Origin: Flavobacteriales bacterium
Lineage (GTDB): Bacteria; Bacteroidota; Bacteroidia; Flavobacteriales_D; Crocinitomicaceae
Assembly: GCA_015665275.1 (NCBI GenBank)
Contig: JADFAL010000007.1
Coordinates: 43,818 to 107,817 of the forward strand
Length of the DNA stretch: 64,000 nt
Reading direction: 5' to 3'
Part shown: one piece after another, positions 24,751 through 33,471 of the stretch
Position numbering within the stretch: position 1 is the stretch's first letter
Layout: each line of letters starts with the position of its first letter
The notes under the pieces: model-generated
Told to the model about the DNA's origin: nothing
The model's database searches: none
Seen by the model: the letters and a program-made list of their open reading frames with translations, nothing else
Program-made: the position numbers and the translations under genes

Positions 24751-26985
24751 TTATTTTTTAGTTGTTTTGGTGTAGAAGTCCGATGGATCTTCTGTTCCTT
24801 TCTCTTTCTTAATATCTGTTCCAAGGCGCTGCAAGTATGCGATCAAAGCAATTACTTCACGCGTCTTTACTTTCTTGATCAAGTCCTCTTTTTTCATTTT
24901 GGAACGTTCTTTCTCTGGTATTCTATCCCATTGGAATTCGACCACGTTTGCAGCTATTTCTTCTGCTTGTTCCTGCGCATGTTTCTTCGCGTTTTTGATG
25001 TACGATTTCTTGTATGGAACCCCCAGAGTAATCATCGCTTCGATTTTATCATCGATATTCGAGAGATTCAAAGTGTTATCGTCAAACATCCATTTGTACG
25101 CTGGCATAATAGAGTTCTGCGAAACCGTTTTTGGATCGTACATGTGTCGGTAATGCCAAACGTCGTCTCGCTTTCCACCTTCACGTGCTAAATCGGGTCC
25201 GGTACGCTTAGATCCCCATTGGAACGGATGATCGTAAACAAACTCCCCAGACTTACTATATTCTCCGTAGCGTTCCGTTTCGAATCGCAATGGGCGAACC
25301 ATTTGGGAGTGACAGTTGTAACATCCTTCTTTGATATAAAGATCACGTCCTTCCAACTCGAGAGCTGTGTACGGTCGAACACTGTCAATTGTCTTCACAT
25401 TGCTTTCTACAATCATCGTTGGAACGATTTCTACCAATCCACCGATGGCTACAATAATGATACTAACGACCATCATTCGAACAGGACGCTTCTCAATTGC
25501 TCTGTGCCAGTAATTACGACCACCTTTCACGTGAGCCGTTTCAGGCAGTAATCGTGCGTTCACTGCTTCAGCTTCTTCATTTGCAAGGAAGTTTCCGCTT
25601 TTCGCTGTCTTCACCAAGTTGTAGAACATCATTACTGCTCCAATAATGAATAACAATCCTCCGATGGTTCTCAAGATGTAGTAAGGAGATAGTTCGGTAA
25701 CTGTTTCCAAGAATTCAGGGTTCGTCAACTGTCCTGTTGGCTCAAATTTTTGCCACATCAATCCTTGCACAAATCCTGCGATGTACATTGGTATTGCATA
25801 AAGAATGATCCCTAATGTTGCAATCCAGAAATGCTGATTTGCTAGTTTCTTAGAGTACAATTTCACTCGGAACATTCTTGGGAATAACCAGTACAACATT
25901 CCGAAGGTCATCATAGCATTCCATCCCAATCCACCAATGTGTACGTGGGCAATGGTCCAATCCGTAAAGTGAGAAATCATGTTTACGTTCTTCAAGGAAA
26001 GTAATGGTCCCTCAAACGTAGCCATACCGTAACACGTTAAGGCAACTACCATGAATTTCAACATTACATCATCACGAACGCGGTCCCATGCACCACGGAG
26101 TGTTAAGAGTCCGTTCAACATACCACCCCAAGAAGGAGCGATCAACATAATAGAGAATGCAACTCCTAAACTTTGTGCCCAATCCGGCAATGAAGTATAA
26201 AGAAGGTGGTGTGGTCCTGCCCAGATGTATATAAAGATGAGTGCCCAGAAGTGAATGATGGACAATCGGTAGGAGTACACCGGGCGATTGGCTGCTTTCG
26301 GTACAAAGTAGTACATAAGCCCGAGATAGGGAGTAGTTAGGAAGAAGGCTACGGCATTGTGCCCGTACCACCATTGTACCAATGCATCCTGAACTCCGGC
26401 ATACCAAGAGTAACTTTTCATCATGGAAATTGGCAACTCAAATGAGTTGAAGATGTGAAGAATTGCTACGGTTACGAAAGTTGCGATGTAGAACCAAATG
26501 GCTACGTAAAGGTGTTTTACGCGACGATTCAAGATTGTCATGAACATGTTCAATCCAAACACAACCCACATCAAGGCAATCAAGATGTCGATCCACCATT
26601 CTAACTCGGCGTATTCTTTACCGGTAGTGATCCCAAATGGCAAGGTTGCAGCAGCACATACGATAATGAACTGCCATCCCCAGAAGTTGAGGTAACTGAG
26701 TTTGTCACTCCACATCCGCGATTTTAGCAAGCGTTGGAGTGAGTAGTAAACTCCCATGAAAATTCCGTTTCCTACGAATGCAAAAATGACCGCATTGGTG
26801 TGAAGCGGTCGGATACGTCCGAAGGATAAGAAACTGAAACCGAGGTAATCGTTGAAGAAATTCGGGAAGGCCAATTGTGCCGCCGCGATTAATCCAACGA
26901 GCATTCCAGTGATACCCCAAATAATTGTTGCATAGCCGAAATACTTTACGACCTTATTGTCGTAACTAAACTTCTGTACTTCCAT
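24751..26985 (-). CDS. ccoN: cbb3 cytochrome c oxidase, fused subunits I and II (CcoNO)
   Basis: 744 residues. The N-terminal ~480 residues are the 12-helix catalytic CcoN, with heme/CuB ligand regions WWYGHNAVAFFLT and TDWTIAHVHIGGLGW. The C-terminal ~240 residues are CcoO, with one anchor helix and a mono-heme domain (GCYNCHSQMVRPLRFE, Met ligand region NSIMPAYKWM). The fusion is typical of Bacteroidota. It reduces O2 to water with high affinity and pumps protons. The start overlaps the ccoS stop by 20 bases. Confidence 0.96.
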   Translation of the reverse strand: MEVQKFSYDNKVVKYFGYATIIWGITGMLVGLIAAAQLAFPNFFNDYLGFSFLSFGRIRPLHTNAVIFAFVGNGIFMGVYYSLQRLLKSRMWSDKLSYLNFWGWQFIIVCAAATLPFGITTGKEYAELEWWIDILIALMWVVFGLNMFMTILNRRVKHLYVAIWFYIATFVTVAILHIFNSFELPISMMKSYSWYAGVQDALVQWWYGHNAVAFFLTTPYLGLMYYFVPKAANRPVYSYRLSIIHFWALIFIYIWAGPHHLLYTSLPDWAQSLGVAFSIMLIAPSWGGMLNGLLTLRGAWDRVRDDVMLKFMVVALTCYGMATFEGPLLSLKNVNMISHFTDWTIAHVHIGGLGWNAMMTFGMLYWLFPRMFRVKLYSKKLANQHFWIATLGIILYAIPMYIAGFVQGLMWQKFEPTGQLTNPEFLETVTELSPYYILRTIGGLLFIIGAVMMFYNLVKTAKSGNFLANEEAEAVNARLLPETAHVKGGRNYWHRAIEKRPVRMMVVSIIIVAIGGLVEIVPTMIVESNVKTIDSVRPYTALELEGRDLYIKEGCYNCHSQMVRPLRFETERYGEYSKSGEFVYDHPFQWGSKRTGPDLAREGGKRDDVWHYRHMYDPKTVSQNSIMPAYKWMFDDNTLNLSNIDDKIEAMITLGVPYKKSYIKNAKKHAQEQAEEIAANVVEFQWDRIPEKERSKMKKEDLIKKVKTREVIALIAYLQRLGTDIKKEKGTEDPSDFYTKTTKK

Positions 26986-27151
26986 CTGTTTGTTGATTTT
27001 CTGTTGATTGTTTTTCGTCGTCGAAGAGAATTCTTACTGATGGTGAGTAATCGTCGTCGTATTGCCCTGATTTTGCCGCCCAGAAAAAACTGAAGAGAAA
27101 GATGAGTGCAATGATCAAACTCACGATTAACATCAAATAGATAATTCCCAT
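26966..27151 (-). CDS. ccoS: cbb3 oxidase maturation protein CcoS
   Basis: 61 residues. Single N-terminal helix (IIYLMLIVSLIIALIFLFSF) followed by FFWAAKSGQYDDDYSPSVRIL, the CcoS signature of an aromatic, GQYDD and P. CcoS is needed for heme b and copper insertion into CcoN. It is the first gene of the oxidase operon and overlaps ccoNO by 20 bases. Confidence 0.92.
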   Translation of the reverse strand: MGIIYLMLIVSLIIALIFLFSFFWAAKSGQYDDDYSPSVRILFDDEKQSTENQQTDGSTEV

Positions 27152-27178
27152 AGAACAAAGGTGCTCACCAATGACCGG

Positions 27179-27222
27179 GTAAATTATGACCCTGTTACAC
27201 CTTAAAAATTGACTTTTGTCAT
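27179..27222 (-). promoter_or_regulatory. FNR-type box and -7 element of the ccoS-ccoNOQP operon
   Basis: TTGACTTTTGTCAT (27209-27222) closely fits the FNR/FixK consensus TTGAY-N4-RTCAA. On the minus strand TAATTTAC (27179-27186) is a weak TAnnTTTG. Centre-to-centre distance is 33 bp, the same as at the hemN and DUF983 promoters. TTTTGTCATGT is repeated just upstream. A stronger-looking CACCTTTG at 27156-27163 would give an almost leaderless mRNA. Confidence 0.6.
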
Positions 27223-27355
27223 GTTTTTGTCATGTAGTCTCTGAAAACCCTGATTTTGTTGAATTATAGAGGGTGGAAAGTCAACAGTTTTGGTTAGAAT
27301 TCGAAGGCGTTTCTTTTTACTTTCGACTTTTAGCCTTCTACCAAGACAGCACTTC

Positions 27356-29692
27356 TTAGTTCGCTTTTAAATACGCCAAAACCGTACTGATAAATACAAT
27401 CGTAATGGAGCTGATTGGCATTAGAATAGCCGCGATTAAGGGCGTCAGTTCGCCAGAAATGGCAAAGGTCAAACCAACAATATTGTAAAGAATAGAGAAT
27501 ACGTAGCAGATCCCAAGTATGGTTCTTGAGAATTTGGAGGTGTTTAGTAATTGAGGGAGAATTGCAAGTGAATCTGCGTCAATGATAGCATTGGAGCCAG
27601 GTGTAAATCGAAAAATATCCTCGGAAATGGCAATTCCTACATCTGCTTTTTTCAAGGCGCCGGCATCGTTCAGTCCGTCACCAATCATCAGTACTTTTCT
27701 GCCCTTGTTCTGAAGAAGATGGATGTACTCTTTTTTGTCTTCTGGCGTTTGGCCGAAATGCAATTCCTTTATGTTCGGAACGGCCGATGCAATTTTTGTT
27801 TTGTCCTTCTCGGAATCTCCGGATAATACATGAATTTCTTTCTCAGAACCAAGTGTTTCCAGAACCTTGAATATGTCCGTTCGGAATGCCGACTCTATGC
27901 GGAATTTACCCAGATAGTCATCTTCAATTTTAACGTGAACCTCTGTTTCGTTTGAGTGTGAGATCGCCCCTACGAAGGATGCTTTTCCCAATTGAATTTG
28001 TTTCTCTTCGTATGCGCCCTTAATTCCATTTCCTGACACTTCTTCGAATTCCTCAATGGATTCCGGCTGAATCCCTTCTTTCTGTAACTGCAAGGTAATG
28101 GCTCTTGAGAGTGGATGAGATGAAGCATTTGTGATACTTGAAATCGCTAGTTTCTGTGAATCCGTCAACGGTGCTCCGTCGTATTGAACTTCACGGTCCT
28201 TGTTCGATGTTAGGGTTCCCGTTTTGTCAAATACAATATCGGTGGTTTGATTCAATTGCTCAATAACTTCAGCATTCTTCAGGAACAATCCCTTTCTTCC
28301 TAGAATTCGTGTGATGTTGCCGTAAGTAAACGGTTTGGATAATGCGAGAGCACAGGGACAGGCAACAATTAGCACTGCCACCACAATTTCTACAATTCGA
28401 TGTAAATCAAGGAAGTACCAAATGATTGCTGATGCAGCAGCCAAAATCAAGACGCCCGAGAGAAAGTAAACCGACAGGCGATCACTTTTTTCCTCTGTTG
28501 CAGATTCACCAGATTCATTCCAAATTCTTGTTAGTTGACTTCGATTGCTTTCGTTTTCAGCTCTTACAATGGCGGGTTTTCCAACAATTTTTCCTCCGGC
28601 GTAAATAAAGTCTCCTTTGTGCAGGCGAATAGGCTCCGATTCTCCCGTTACAAAGCTGTAATCTATGGAAACGGTATCCGAAGTGAGTAATGCGTCGCAT
28701 GGAATGATTTCTTCATTTCGAAGTTTTATAAGGTCTCCAATGCTGATTTTGTCAATCTCAACAATTTCTTCTATTTCCTCATTAATTCGTGTTACAGCAA
28801 CGGGGAAATAGGCTGTGTAATCGCGTTCGAAGGAAAGTGATTCATAGGTTTTACTTTGGAACCATTTGCCAATAAGAAGGAAGAATACGAAACCTGCAAA
28901 ACTATCCATATACCCGGTTCCTTGGCCTGAAAGGATGGTATAAACACTTTGAGCATACAGTGCCAAAATTCCAACAGAAATAGGAACATCTAAATTCAAA
29001 CTTCGGAATCGCAACGCTTTGTAGGCTGATTTCAAATAGTCTGAAGCAGAGTAGAGAAGTACCGGAATTGAAACCGCCAATGACAGGTAGGCGGTAAAAG
29101 ATTGAATCTCAGGATTGTCATCTTCGATGCCCAGGTATTCAGGGAATGTCCAAAGCATGATGCTTCCGAATGCGAATCCTGCGACGCCTAATTTGTATAA
29201 GAATTGATAGTTTCTTTTCTTTTCCAGTGCTTTTTTGTCACCAAAATTTGGGGCGTACCCTATACGATCTAATAGCAGTGCGAATTCTGACAAACTCGCT
29301 TCTTTCTTTAGAATAATTGCTGCTGTTTTCTGAACGAAATTGACATTGCACGAACTGACGTTTGGTTCAATTTTCTGAATGTTTTCGAGAAGATAGATGC
29401 AACTGGAGCAATGAATGGTAGGAAGAAAGAGTGTTAAGTGTAAACTGTTTTCGTCTTCAAAAGTGACGTATTTTTGCCGGATTTCAGGAACATCCAGAAA
29501 GGCATATTTGTGTGTGTTTGCATTTTTGGGTTTGACTCCAGCGCCTTGCTCTATGGTGTAGAAGCTATCCAAGTTGTTTTCTGATAGCAGTTGAAACACC
29601 ATGGAACAACCATTACAACAAAAAAGTTTTTCATCGTATACAATTGGCCGCCCAACGATTTCATCTCCACAATGAAAACATGCTTCGCTCAT
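27356..29692 (-). CDS. ccoI: Copper-transporting P1B ATPase CcoI/FixI
   Basis: 778 residues. N-terminal Cys-rich metal-binding part (CFHCGDEI, FCCNGCSMVF) and an HMA-like domain with CSSC near 95. The CPC transmembrane metal site CPCALALS is near 442, the phosphorylation motif DKTGTL near 489 and the GDGLNDAGAL hinge near 670. It exports Cu(I) for cbb3 oxidase CuB assembly. It overlaps the hemN stop by 4 bases (ATGA), so it is expressed from the hemN promoter. The 27223-27355 gap downstream holds no gene. Confidence 0.94.
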   Translation of the reverse strand: MSEACFHCGDEIVGRPIVYDEKLFCCNGCSMVFQLLSENNLDSFYTIEQGAGVKPKNANTHKYAFLDVPEIRQKYVTFEDENSLHLTLFLPTIHCSSCIYLLENIQKIEPNVSSCNVNFVQKTAAIILKKEASLSEFALLLDRIGYAPNFGDKKALEKKRNYQFLYKLGVAGFAFGSIMLWTFPEYLGIEDDNPEIQSFTAYLSLAVSIPVLLYSASDYLKSAYKALRFRSLNLDVPISVGILALYAQSVYTILSGQGTGYMDSFAGFVFFLLIGKWFQSKTYESLSFERDYTAYFPVAVTRINEEIEEIVEIDKISIGDLIKLRNEEIIPCDALLTSDTVSIDYSFVTGESEPIRLHKGDFIYAGGKIVGKPAIVRAENESNRSQLTRIWNESGESATEEKSDRLSVYFLSGVLILAAASAIIWYFLDLHRIVEIVVAVLIVACPCALALSKPFTYGNITRILGRKGLFLKNAEVIEQLNQTTDIVFDKTGTLTSNKDREVQYDGAPLTDSQKLAISSITNASSHPLSRAITLQLQKEGIQPESIEEFEEVSGNGIKGAYEEKQIQLGKASFVGAISHSNETEVHVKIEDDYLGKFRIESAFRTDIFKVLETLGSEKEIHVLSGDSEKDKTKIASAVPNIKELHFGQTPEDKKEYIHLLQNKGRKVLMIGDGLNDAGALKKADVGIAISEDIFRFTPGSNAIIDADSLAILPQLLNTSKFSRTILGICYVFSILYNIVGLTFAISGELTPLIAAILMPISSITIVFISTVLAYLKAN

Positions 29693-31053
29693 ATCGTTTT
29701 AGAGAACATTGCCTCTTTTTTAAGATCGCTGGTCAAATCTTGGTCAAACGCCATGCAACAATTGCGAACAAAGGGAATTCCCGCTTCGGTAACGCGCACC
29801 TTGTTTTGGACAATATCCACCAACCCGTCTTCAATCATCGGAATCAATTTCGTTTTAATCTCAGAAAACACATAAGAGTTGATGCTAGTTTCTTCTAATG
29901 TCGTTTCGAAATGACACATCAAATCCAGAATGTATCCGCGAATTTCTAGGTCTAGATTCGACAAAATATGTCCTCTGAAGATGGGGATTTCTCCTTTGGC
30001 AATGCGTTCTTGGTATCCTTCTACCGATTTGTCATTCTGAGCGAAACCGAACCAACTGTCCGAAATCGCTGACATTCCAAGTCCCAATAGAAAATCCGTA
30101 CGCTGGGTGGTATACCCCATGAAGTTTCGATGCAATGATTTGTTTCTGAAAGCAATGGCCAAAGAATCCGTCGGAAGTGCGAAGTGATCCATTCCAATTT
30201 CCATGTATCCTGCTTTGAGGAGCATTGACTTAGCGATTTCATACAATGCGCGTTTCTCATCGTCTTTCGGAAGATCGTTTTCGTCAAAGCCGCGTTGCCC
30301 GTTTCCTTTGATCCAAGGCACATGAGCATAACTATATAGCGAAATTCGATCCGGACGCAAGGAAAGTGTATTGGCTACAGAATCGATAATGTCAGTTTTT
30401 TGTTGTTTCGGCAATCCAAATACCAAATCATGACTGATGGAAGTATATCCTAAGTTTCGAGCATATTCATGCACTTTTTTTACCTGTTCGAAACTTTGAA
30501 TGCGATTGATTGCTTTTTGAACTTCTTCGCTATAATCCTGAATTCCTAGGCTCAAGCGTCTAAAACCGAAACGGTAAAGTGTGTCCAGATGATCCTCCGT
30601 TGTATTGTTTGGATGTGCTTCGAAACCAAGTTCTACATGATTCGGATTCACTCGTTCTTGACCAAAAATGGCTTTCAGCAGTCGTTCCAATTGGTCCGCC
30701 CCGAAAAAAGTTGGGGTTCCACCACCAAAATGCAATTCACGAATGTCTGGATAAAAGGGCATTGCTTTACGATACATCTCCCATTCTTGAATCACTGCAT
30801 CGATGTACGGCACTTCGACTCCATGGTTTTTCGTAATGCGCTTGTGGCAGCCACAAAATGTGCAAAGACTCTCGCAAAAAGGAAGGTGCACGTACAAACT
30901 CATTTCCTTCGATTTAAAATGCTCGAAGTTTTTATGAATTGTTGAAAGCCAATCATTCGAATTCAATTCGGGATTTTTCCAAAAAGGAACGGTAGGATAG
31001 GATGTATACCTGGGACCAGCAACGTTGTACTTCTGGACGAGTGTTTGTGACAT
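29689..31053 (-). CDS. hemN: Oxygen-independent coproporphyrinogen III oxidase HemN
   Basis: 454 residues, typical length. Radical SAM motif at Cys60, Cys64, Cys67 (HLPFCESLCTFCGCHK) with the extra Cys69 typical of true HemN; the N-terminal YNVAGPRYTSYPT is also the HemN signature. It converts coproporphyrinogen III to protoporphyrinogen IX without O2, giving heme for cytochromes when oxygen is low. It forms an operon with ccoI and is divergent from the fnr-type gene. Confidence 0.96.
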   Translation of the reverse strand: MSQTLVQKYNVAGPRYTSYPTVPFWKNPELNSNDWLSTIHKNFEHFKSKEMSLYVHLPFCESLCTFCGCHKRITKNHGVEVPYIDAVIQEWEMYRKAMPFYPDIRELHFGGGTPTFFGADQLERLLKAIFGQERVNPNHVELGFEAHPNNTTEDHLDTLYRFGFRRLSLGIQDYSEEVQKAINRIQSFEQVKKVHEYARNLGYTSISHDLVFGLPKQQKTDIIDSVANTLSLRPDRISLYSYAHVPWIKGNGQRGFDENDLPKDDEKRALYEIAKSMLLKAGYMEIGMDHFALPTDSLAIAFRNKSLHRNFMGYTTQRTDFLLGLGMSAISDSWFGFAQNDKSVEGYQERIAKGEIPIFRGHILSNLDLEIRGYILDLMCHFETTLEETSINSYVFSEIKTKLIPMIEDGLVDIVQNKVRVTEAGIPFVRNCCMAFDQDLTSDLKKEAMFSKTI

Positions 31054-31070
31054 GCTTAACTTTATGAATA

Positions 31071-31113
31071 CAAATGTACGGAGATCATGTGTTTAAAAAA
31101 ATGACATTGATCA
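31071..31113 (-). promoter_or_regulatory. FNR-type box and -7 element of hemN-ccoI
   Basis: Minus-strand -7 box TACATTTG at 31071-31078, 17 bases upstream of the hemN ATG. The FNR-like repeat TGAC-ATTG-ATCA lies at 31102-31113. Centres are 33 bp apart, which would put the box near -42, the position of a class II activator. Confidence 0.65.
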
Positions 31114-31222
31114 TGTGATTACGTCCGTTTTGTAATTCCTTTTGAGAAAAGATTTCTAGGTATTATTTAAACTAATATTGGTTGTTTTCATGCAGCACGG
31201 TTTCGTTTTCCCAATTTTCCCG

Positions 31223-31230
31223 TATTTTTG
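31223..31230 (+). promoter_or_regulatory. -7 box of the Fnr-family gene
   Basis: TATTTTTG, exact match to TAnnTTTG, 19 bases before the ATG at 31250. The FNR-like box of hemN is 119 bp further up. Confidence 0.6.
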
Positions 31231-31249
31231 TTAGAGACCCTATAAGATT

Positions 31250-31939
31250 ATGCTAGAGAAATCACATAAACATGTCACCTGCGAAAATTGTTTATCACGT
31301 GAAAACTCCCTTTTTGGATCGTTTTGCGGTGAGAAAGTAGACAATCTTGATAGTCAAAAATCATGTTCTTACTTTAAGAAAAATCAGCCCTTGTTCATTG
31401 AGGGGAGTTCGCCTCGCGGTGTTTATTGCATTAACGATGGGAAGGTGAAGATTTTCGCGCGTGGCGAAGAAGGAAAGGAGCAAATCATTCATTTGGCCGC
31501 TGCTGGTGAGGTCGTTGGATTCCGTGCTATGTTTAGCGGGGAACCTTATAAAGTGTCTGCAACAACACTGGAAGAAAGCAATATCTGTTTCATTGGGAAG
31601 TCTGATTTTTTGAATTTAGTAGACAGCAATGCAACACTACGCAACGGTATTATGAAAGAGCTATCCAAGGAATTAGCTGATCGTGCTACTTTCATTACCA
31701 ATATGGCGCAAAAATCAGTTCGTGAGCGTCTAGCTTTTTCATTAGTAATGCTTCAAGATATCTACAAGGAAGAGATGATCAACCTCTCCCGTGAGGACAT
31801 GGCAAATTTCGTTGGTACGGCTACCGAAACCTTAATTCGTCTTTTGAAGGACTTCAAAGAAGAAAAATTCATTGCAACACATGCGCGCCGCGTCGAGATT
31901 CTAGATCGCGAAGGACTTTTACGTGTAGCCGGAAATTGA
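31250..31939 (+). CDS. Crp/Fnr family transcriptional regulator
   Basis: 229 residues. The N-terminus carries Cys11, Cys14, Cys26 and Cys39 (CENC, SFCGEK, KSCSYF), a spacing unlike E. coli FNR (CX2CX5C) but suggestive of a 4Fe-4S oxygen sensor. A cyclic-nucleotide-binding-like beta roll covers ~45-135, the dimer helix ~140-165, and the winged helix has the recognition segment LSREDMANFVGTATETLIRL. It likely controls the three FNR-type promoters nearby. Convergent with paaC (10-bp gap). Confidence 0.92.
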   Translation: MLEKSHKHVTCENCLSRENSLFGSFCGEKVDNLDSQKSCSYFKKNQPLFIEGSSPRGVYCINDGKVKIFARGEEGKEQIIHLAAAGEVVGFRAMFSGEPYKVSATTLEESNICFIGKSDFLNLVDSNATLRNGIMKELSKELADRATFITNMAQKSVRERLAFSLVMLQDIYKEEMINLSREDMANFVGTATETLIRLLKDFKEEKFIATHARRVEILDREGLLRVAGN

Positions 31940-31949
31940 TCTTAATCGT

Positions 31950-32705
31950 TTACCAGGTTGCTTCCGGATATTTATTCGGAAGAAATTGTATGTCGGATAG
32001 CATGTGTCCAAAATGTTCGCTGTGATGCCCAGATTTTCCTCCAAAGAGTTGGAATTCTTTGTTTGTTGGTTTGGCTAACTGAGCCAGAAAGAGTATCTCA
32101 TCCACCTTTTGCGACCACAATTTCTTCAGTTTGTCTTGATCAGGATAGACCCCCGTTCCAATCTGATTTGAATAGCTATTGTCACTCGCAAAAAGTTCAT
32201 CGGTATAACGCCACAATTTATTAATAGCCGCTTGCGCCCTATCTTTCGATTCATCCGTTCCGTTTCCAAACCGAATCATCCATTCCGAGCTTCGCTTTAA
32301 ATGGTACGTTACCTCCTTCAATGATTTATTCGCTAGTGCGGATAAAAAAGTATCACTCGAAACAGATAATTCGGTAAACAAGTAGTAGTGGTATGTGTCT
32401 ATAAAAAATTGCCGCGCCATCAGATGCGCGAAATCATTGTTTGGTTGTTCTACGAGCAAACAGTTGCGATAGTCGACTTCATCTCTTCTGTAAGCAACGT
32501 CGTCTCCAGAAATAGTTTCATCGGACTGTCTGGCAATTTCGTTGTACACCGATTCTGCCAATCCAATTAAGTCCAAAGCAACATTCGTGCACGCCAAGTC
32601 TTCCTCAAGGAACGGTCCGCGACTGCAATTCTCAGCCAAGCGATGACTTAATATGTGCGCATTATCTGCTATTTCCAGATAGTAATTTCTTTTTCCTGTC
32701 TCCAT
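31950..32705 (-). CDS. paaC: Phenylacetyl-CoA epoxidase subunit PaaC
   Basis: 251 residues, ferritin-like helical fold without the full di-iron ligand set. It is the structural partner of PaaA in the 1,2-epoxidase that opens aerobic phenylacetate breakdown. Signature near the start: YLEIADNAHILSHRLAE and EEDLACTNVALDLIG; later YHYYLFTELSVSSDTFL and HSEHFGHMLSDIQFLP. Start codon shares a base with the paaB stop. No paaD or paaE follows; the operon ends here against the convergent regulator. Confidence 0.95.
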   Translation of the reverse strand: METGKRNYYLEIADNAHILSHRLAENCSRGPFLEEDLACTNVALDLIGLAESVYNEIARQSDETISGDDVAYRRDEVDYRNCLLVEQPNNDFAHLMARQFFIDTYHYYLFTELSVSSDTFLSALANKSLKEVTYHLKRSSEWMIRFGNGTDESKDRAQAAINKLWRYTDELFASDNSYSNQIGTGVYPDQDKLKKLWSQKVDEILFLAQLAKPTNKEFQLFGGKSGHHSEHFGHMLSDIQFLPNKYPEATW

Positions 32706-33013
32706 TACATCTGTTTTACACCGTCGGGCAGGTTATAAAATGTCGGATGACGGTAGATCTTATCGGAGGCCGGCTCAAAGAATGAAGGACTTTCCGAAGA
32801 ACTAACTGCCACGATCTCGCTACTTGGAACCAGCCAAAGGCTTGTTCCCTCATTACGTCTGGTATAGACATCACGTGCGTTTTCGATAGCCATCTCCTTG
32901 TCGAATGCGTGAATGCTTCCTGCATGTTTGTATGCTTGACCTGGCTTTGACTGGATGAATACCTCCCAAAGCGGTCCTTGCTCTGAATTTGATGTATTGA
33001 TTGTAGTACTCAT
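32705..33013 (-). CDS. paaB: Phenylacetyl-CoA epoxidase subunit PaaB
   Basis: 102 residues, usual PaaB size. Signature LWEVFIQSKPGQAYKHAGSI, AIENARDVYTRRNEG and the C-terminal YRHPTFYNLPDGVKQM. PaaB organises the PaaAC complex. One-base overlap with paaC; three bases after the Gre-like gene. Confidence 0.95.
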   Translation of the reverse strand: MSTTINTSNSEQGPLWEVFIQSKPGQAYKHAGSIHAFDKEMAIENARDVYTRRNEGTSLWLVPSSEIVAVSSSESPSFFEPASDKIYRHPTFYNLPDGVKQM

Positions 33014-33016
33014 GAT

Positions 33017-33460
33017 TTAGAAAATGTTAGTGATGTTATATGATGTTCCCGCATATTGGAATGATTCTCCTTTACGCTTGCCATTCATCAACGTGTAAAT
33101 GGGCGATCCAGCAGAAATACCTACATATCGCTTTCCTTCCATATCGAATGGAATGGTAGGGTAGCCAATGAAGAAATTCAATGAATCTGTTTGAATTATT
33201 GCACCGGTTTCTACTTTGGTTTTTGGTGTAATATCCAGACTCGCTAAAACTTCCAATCCTCTTTCTGCGCGGTTCAGTTGCACCTTTAGCATTTGCTCCA
33301 TTTCCTGTGATTCATACTGATGTGAGTAATCCTCAGGATCAATGGTGTCCGATTCGTCAATATCCACCATTGTGTGGATGGTTTGTGTTTGTTCTTTCAA
33401 TTCTGTAACCAACCTTGATTGCTTTTCTAGTAGAAAGTTTTTAATGCTTTGCTTTTCCAT
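33017..33460 (-). CDS. Gre-like protein encoded inside the paa operon
   Basis: 147 residues from ATG 33460, 11 bases after the paaA stop; the longer frame running into paaA is rejected. The N-terminal ~80 residues look like a coiled coil with an acidic tip (DIDESDTIDPEDYSHQYES). The C-terminal ~60 residues resemble the Gre FKBP-like domain (ETGAIIQTDSLNFFIGYP, YVGISAGSPIYTLMNGK). It is a distant paralogue of the 12637-13083 protein. Not a known Paa subunit. Its position between paaA and paaB means cotranscription with the epoxidase genes. Confidence 0.72.
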   Translation of the reverse strand: MEKQSIKNFLLEKQSRLVTELKEQTQTIHTMVDIDESDTIDPEDYSHQYESQEMEQMLKVQLNRAERGLEVLASLDITPKTKVETGAIIQTDSLNFFIGYPTIPFDMEGKRYVGISAGSPIYTLMNGKRKGESFQYAGTSYNITNIF

Positions 33461-33471
33461 AATTCCTGATT

